A DNA stretch of 8,621 bases from Flavipsychrobacter stenotrophus (GTDB taxonomy: Bacteria > Bacteroidota > Bacteroidia > Chitinophagales > Chitinophagaceae): the NCBI GenBank assembly GCA_947372365.1, contig CANBTK010000047.1, positions 1-8,621 of the forward strand, given 5' to 3'. The translations under genes and the position numbers were made by a program. The notes under the pieces were generated by a model that was not told the origin of the DNA, did no database searches, and worked only from the letters and a program-made list of their open reading frames with translations. Shown here one piece after another: positions 6,530-8,621 of this stretch (positions are counted from its first letter, which is position 1; every line of letters begins with the position of its first letter).

Positions 6530-6886
6530 TTAAAAATGTTTATCAGTGTAAAGTAATAGTGACCAATGAAACGCCCAATTTGAATATTATTACAGCACCC
6601 CTTGCATTCAAATATATGTATTTTACTGGCCGGTCGCATTAGGCGTTGGCACATTTAATAGATTTCTATAACTCATTTGCATTAAGATTGCTTCAAATAT
6701 GCCAATTCGATAATTGTGAGCACTATTTTTACGAAATGCCTACCTAAATATATTTGGATGAAAAGCGCCCAAATACTTTTATAAAATCTAGGAATTGGAA
6801 TTTTAAATGAATTCCGCGCGTAGAAATACCACCTATAACGCAGCTAACAAATTTGAAATACATATTATGTATGTGCAAAAAACTAA
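6530..6886. other. Intergenic region upstream of the propeller gene
   Basis: This AT-rich stretch lies between the propeller gene and the tRNA terminator. Apart from the promoter-like box noted at 6609-6616 I recognise nothing. A short plus-strand open frame from 6807 runs antisense through the tRNA gene and is not a gene. Confidence 0.5.
6609..6616 (-). promoter_or_regulatory. Candidate -7 box for the propeller gene
   Basis: On the minus strand TATATTTG matches the Bacteroidota -7 consensus TAnnTTTG exactly and lies about 80 nt upstream of the ATG. No convincing TTTG element is seen at the expected upstream distance, so this is only a candidate. Confidence 0.3.
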
Positions 6887-6909
6887 AAACCCGCTCAGAG
6901 AGCGGGTTT
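6887..6909 (-). terminator. Intrinsic terminator of the tRNA-Gln gene
   Basis: A perfect 10-bp stem, AAACCCGCTC / GAGCGGGTTT, closes on a 3-nt loop. On the minus strand the stem is followed by TTTTTAGTTTTTTG, a good T tract. It begins 9 nt past the tRNA 3' end and is oriented to terminate that transcript. Confidence 0.85.
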
Positions 6910-6918
6910 CAATAGTTG

Positions 6919-6989
6919 TAGTCGGACCTGGATTCGAACCAAGACAAACAGAGTCAGAGACTGTTGTGCTACCGTTACACAATCCGACT
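6919..6989 (-). tRNA. tRNA-Gln (anticodon CUG)
   Basis: The minus strand folds as a full cloverleaf of 71 nt without encoded CCA. The acceptor stem AGTCGGA/TCCGACT has 7 perfect pairs with discriminator A. The D stem is GTGT/GCAC (last pair T-G) around a loop with GG. The T arm is CTTGG-TTCGAAT-CCAGG with one G-T pair. The anticodon loop CTCTGAC places CTG at 34-36, reading CAG (Gln). The lowest anticodon-stem pair (31-39) is U-U, an unpaired position next to the loop. The variable region is short (4 nt). A strong terminator follows. A weak TAGCATTG box (7025-7018, minus) could be its -7 element. Confidence 0.93.
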
Positions 6990-7447
6990 AAATTGTGCTC
7001 GTTTTGATAAGAGAGTGCAATGCTAAAGATTTTTTGAAAAAAATAAAAATTATTGGGCCACTAATTCTTCAATTTTCACGAAAAATATAGTTTTTGGGTG
7101 CCCGTCTACTCAATAGGCACATAAAAATATTGAATGGGTTCAGGCTGAAATGCCTCTACTGTGGACATATATAATTTTACTACACGCAATCGCGCCTTAA
7201 TGAGAAGTTAAGGATATACTTCTATTTAATTTCTAGCTAATAAAAGAATAAGATGTTAGAAACTTTTTAAAAAAAGTACTCCCTTTTTACCCGCATTTCT
7301 AATTATTAAACTATCTTCACCACTGTTTTTTAAATACATCGGCCCCAGCAATGGGATTGGTGTGTATTGTAACAAGCATAAGTTAGCAAAAATATTAAAA
7401 TCAGTTACTGGTCACCCTTAAAAGCAACGCACATAAACAACTTATTT
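6990..7447. other. AT-rich intergenic region
   Basis: About 460 bases lie between the divergently transcribed tRNA and Ig-like protein genes. The sequence is strongly AT-rich. It contains a small palindrome of A and T runs near 7262-7277 (ACTTTTT/AAAAAGT) and a possible tRNA promoter box at 7018-7025. I see no gene or further RNA. No Shine-Dalgarno or convincing TAnnTTTG box precedes the start at 7448. Confidence 0.5.
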
Positions 7448-8621
7448 ATGAAGAAAAGGCTTACTCTCCGCTTAACGAACATTTTAGGTTTGAGCACCCT
7501 CCTACTTACCCTACTACTATCATTTGGAAGCAACCAGGCCAGGGCACAGGCAGGGTTTACCAGCCTTGGTTTTACGGGAAGTACTCCGCAGACGTTAGTT
7601 GTTTGCCAGGATGCGATTGCGACCAGTATAGATGGCATATTAACCATCTATGACCCGGCATCGGGGCTTACTGAAAACTGGTCAATACTCACCAACCCAT
7701 CGCATGGCTCGTTGTCGCTTTCGGGGTATGTTGCTACCTCAACCGGGGCTGCAATCACTCCAGCGGGATGGACATATACACCTACCAGCGGCTTTAGCGG
7801 AAGCGACCTTTTCGTTGTTCAGATATTTAACGGGACTGACACATCTACTACAACAATCAACGTTACCATCAACCCATTACCTGCGGTAAGCGCGATAACC
7901 GGTACATTCAGCGAATGTATTGGCGCATCTACTACGCTGGCAAACGCTACACCGGGTGGTGCATGGTTTACGAGCGACGCATCTATTGCAACAGTGAATA
8001 GTACAGGTGTGGTTACTGGCCTTATAGCTGGTACCAATACAATATTATATAGTGTAACTGACGGAACTACTGGTTGTACCAACATTGCTTTTGCTACTAA
8101 TACCGTTTTAACCGTACCTACAGTTGCTGCAATTGGCGGTGCTTCGGGTGTGTGTGTTGGGTCTACAACTAACCTTACCGATGCTACGGCGAGCGGCACT
8201 TGGAGCAGCTCAAACACAGCAAGGGCTACAGTTGACGGCGGCGGTACAGTGTTCGGTGTTTCAGCGGGTGCAGTTACAATAACTTACAGTGTTACTAATA
8301 CATGTGGAACAGGAAGGTCTACAAAATCAATGACAGTTGAAACTTCTGCGGTTGCGGCAATTGCGCCTGCTGCTGCGGTAAACGTTTGTGTGGGCTCTAC
8401 TACTACTCTTACTGATGCTACTGCTGGCGGTTCATGGGGAACAGTTGACCCTTCTATTGCTTCGGTTGACCCTTCAACAGGTGTTGTTACCGGCGTTGCA
8501 ACAGGTACTGTTACTATTATATATACTGTAACTAACAGTTGTGGCACTCATAGCCAGACTAAATCTGTTACCGTAATTACAATTCCAGCTGCGCCTCCTT
8601 CTATTACTGGCACAAACACTG
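7448..8621 (+). CDS. Secreted Ig-like (Big_2-type) repeat protein, partial at 3' end
   Basis: The frame is open from ATG at 7448 to the window edge (391 complete codons), so the C-terminus is missing. Residues 1-33 are a Sec signal peptide: basic MKKR, a long Leu-rich core, and cleavage probably after ARA (33) or AQA (35). Residues ~40-145 form a first beta-rich domain with SHGSLSLSG, then YTPTSGFSGSDLF, as in cadherin-like/Ig-like adhesin modules. Three repeats of ~78 residues follow, of the type C-V-G-S-T-T-x-L-T-D-A-T, then W, then S-I-A-x-V-x-x-x-x-G-V-V-T-G, then G-T-V-T-I-x-Y-x-V-T-N-x-C-G. This resembles bacterial Ig-like group 2 domains. A fourth begins at the edge (PSITGTNT). First cysteines at 157, 236 and 314 pair in spacing with 210, 286 and 365. 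Proteins like this in Bacteroidota are usually large surface or secreted adhesins ending in a sorting domain, not visible here. No Shine-Dalgarno is seen. The role is inferred as adhesion or matrix. Confidence 0.85.
   Translation, partial: MKKRLTLRLTNILGLSTLLLTLLLSFGSNQARAQAGFTSLGFTGSTPQTLVVCQDAIATSIDGILTIYDPASGLTENWSILTNPSHGSLSLSGYVATSTGAAITPAGWTYTPTSGFSGSDLFVVQIFNGTDTSTTTINVTINPLPAVSAITGTFSECIGASTTLANATPGGAWFTSDASIATVNSTGVVTGLIAGTNTILYSVTDGTTGCTNIAFATNTVLTVPTVAAIGGASGVCVGSTTNLTDATASGTWSSSNTARATVDGGGTVFGVSAGAVTITYSVTNTCGTGRSTKSMTVETSAVAAIAPAAAVNVCVGSTTTLTDATAGGSWGTVDPSIASVDPSTGVVTGVATGTVTIIYTVTNSCGTHSQTKSVTVITIPAAPPSITGTNT

Noticed and set aside
7819..8547. Long minus-strand open frames (7819-8217, 8284-8547, and 7405-7647) opposite the Ig-like protein gene
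   Set aside because: They are antisense shadows of the Thr/Ala/Val/Ser-rich repeats. The plus-strand frame has a signal peptide and clear domain repeats, while the antisense translations are low-complexity Val/Pro/Ala.

Overview
The window looks like chromosomal DNA from a member of the Bacteroidota, most likely a Chitinophagaceae/Sphingobacteriia-type organism. The reasons are a type IX secretion (T9SS) type A C-terminal sorting domain, a DASH cryptochrome clustered with a TIGR03643/DUF2805 protein, starts without clear Shine-Dalgarno sequences, TAnnTTTG-like promoter boxes and moderately AT-rich intergenic DNA. The assignment rests on gene content and motifs only.

Layout. Positions 1-420 hold no recognisable gene. 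They contain a cluster of GC[A/G]GGAC words and a terminator hairpin (302-330) suited to ending the minus-strand operon. Positions 421-3400 are a minus-strand operon, in transcription order: DASH cryptochrome (3400-2087), SRPBCC-fold protein (2083-1628), TIGR03643/DUF2805 protein (1610-1251) and flavin reductase-like protein (1077-421). This resembles the light-response and photorepair clusters common in Bacteroidota. A perfect 8-bp inverted repeat with a promoter-like box between its arms lies just upstream of the cryptochrome.

Divergent from the operon, 3879-5072 encodes a stand-alone Mur-ligase-type protein. It matches the C-terminal half of cyanophycin synthetase but lacks the usual N-terminal ATP-grasp half. 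Convergent to it, 5156-6529 (minus) encodes a secreted seven-repeat, probably beta-propeller protein with a T9SS sorting domain. That reading frame is broken by one in-frame TAG between repeats 4 and 5. A minus-strand tRNA-Gln(CUG) gene with its own terminator follows at 6919-6989. From 7448 to the window end, the plus strand encodes the start of a large secreted protein with Ig-like (Big_2-type) repeats, cut off by the window edge.

How the parts relate. The four-gene operon is the only obvious functional unit: a flavin-dependent photolyase/cryptochrome co-transcribed with a flavin reductase, a ligand-binding-fold protein and a small putative DNA-binding protein. The other genes are independent loci: one amide ligase, one tRNA and two cell-surface or secreted repeat proteins. 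I saw no CRISPR array, transposase, phage gene or recognised defence system. The observations most worth following are the TAG-interrupted propeller gene, the half-length cyanophycin-synthetase-like ligase and the inverted repeat upstream of the cryptochrome operon.
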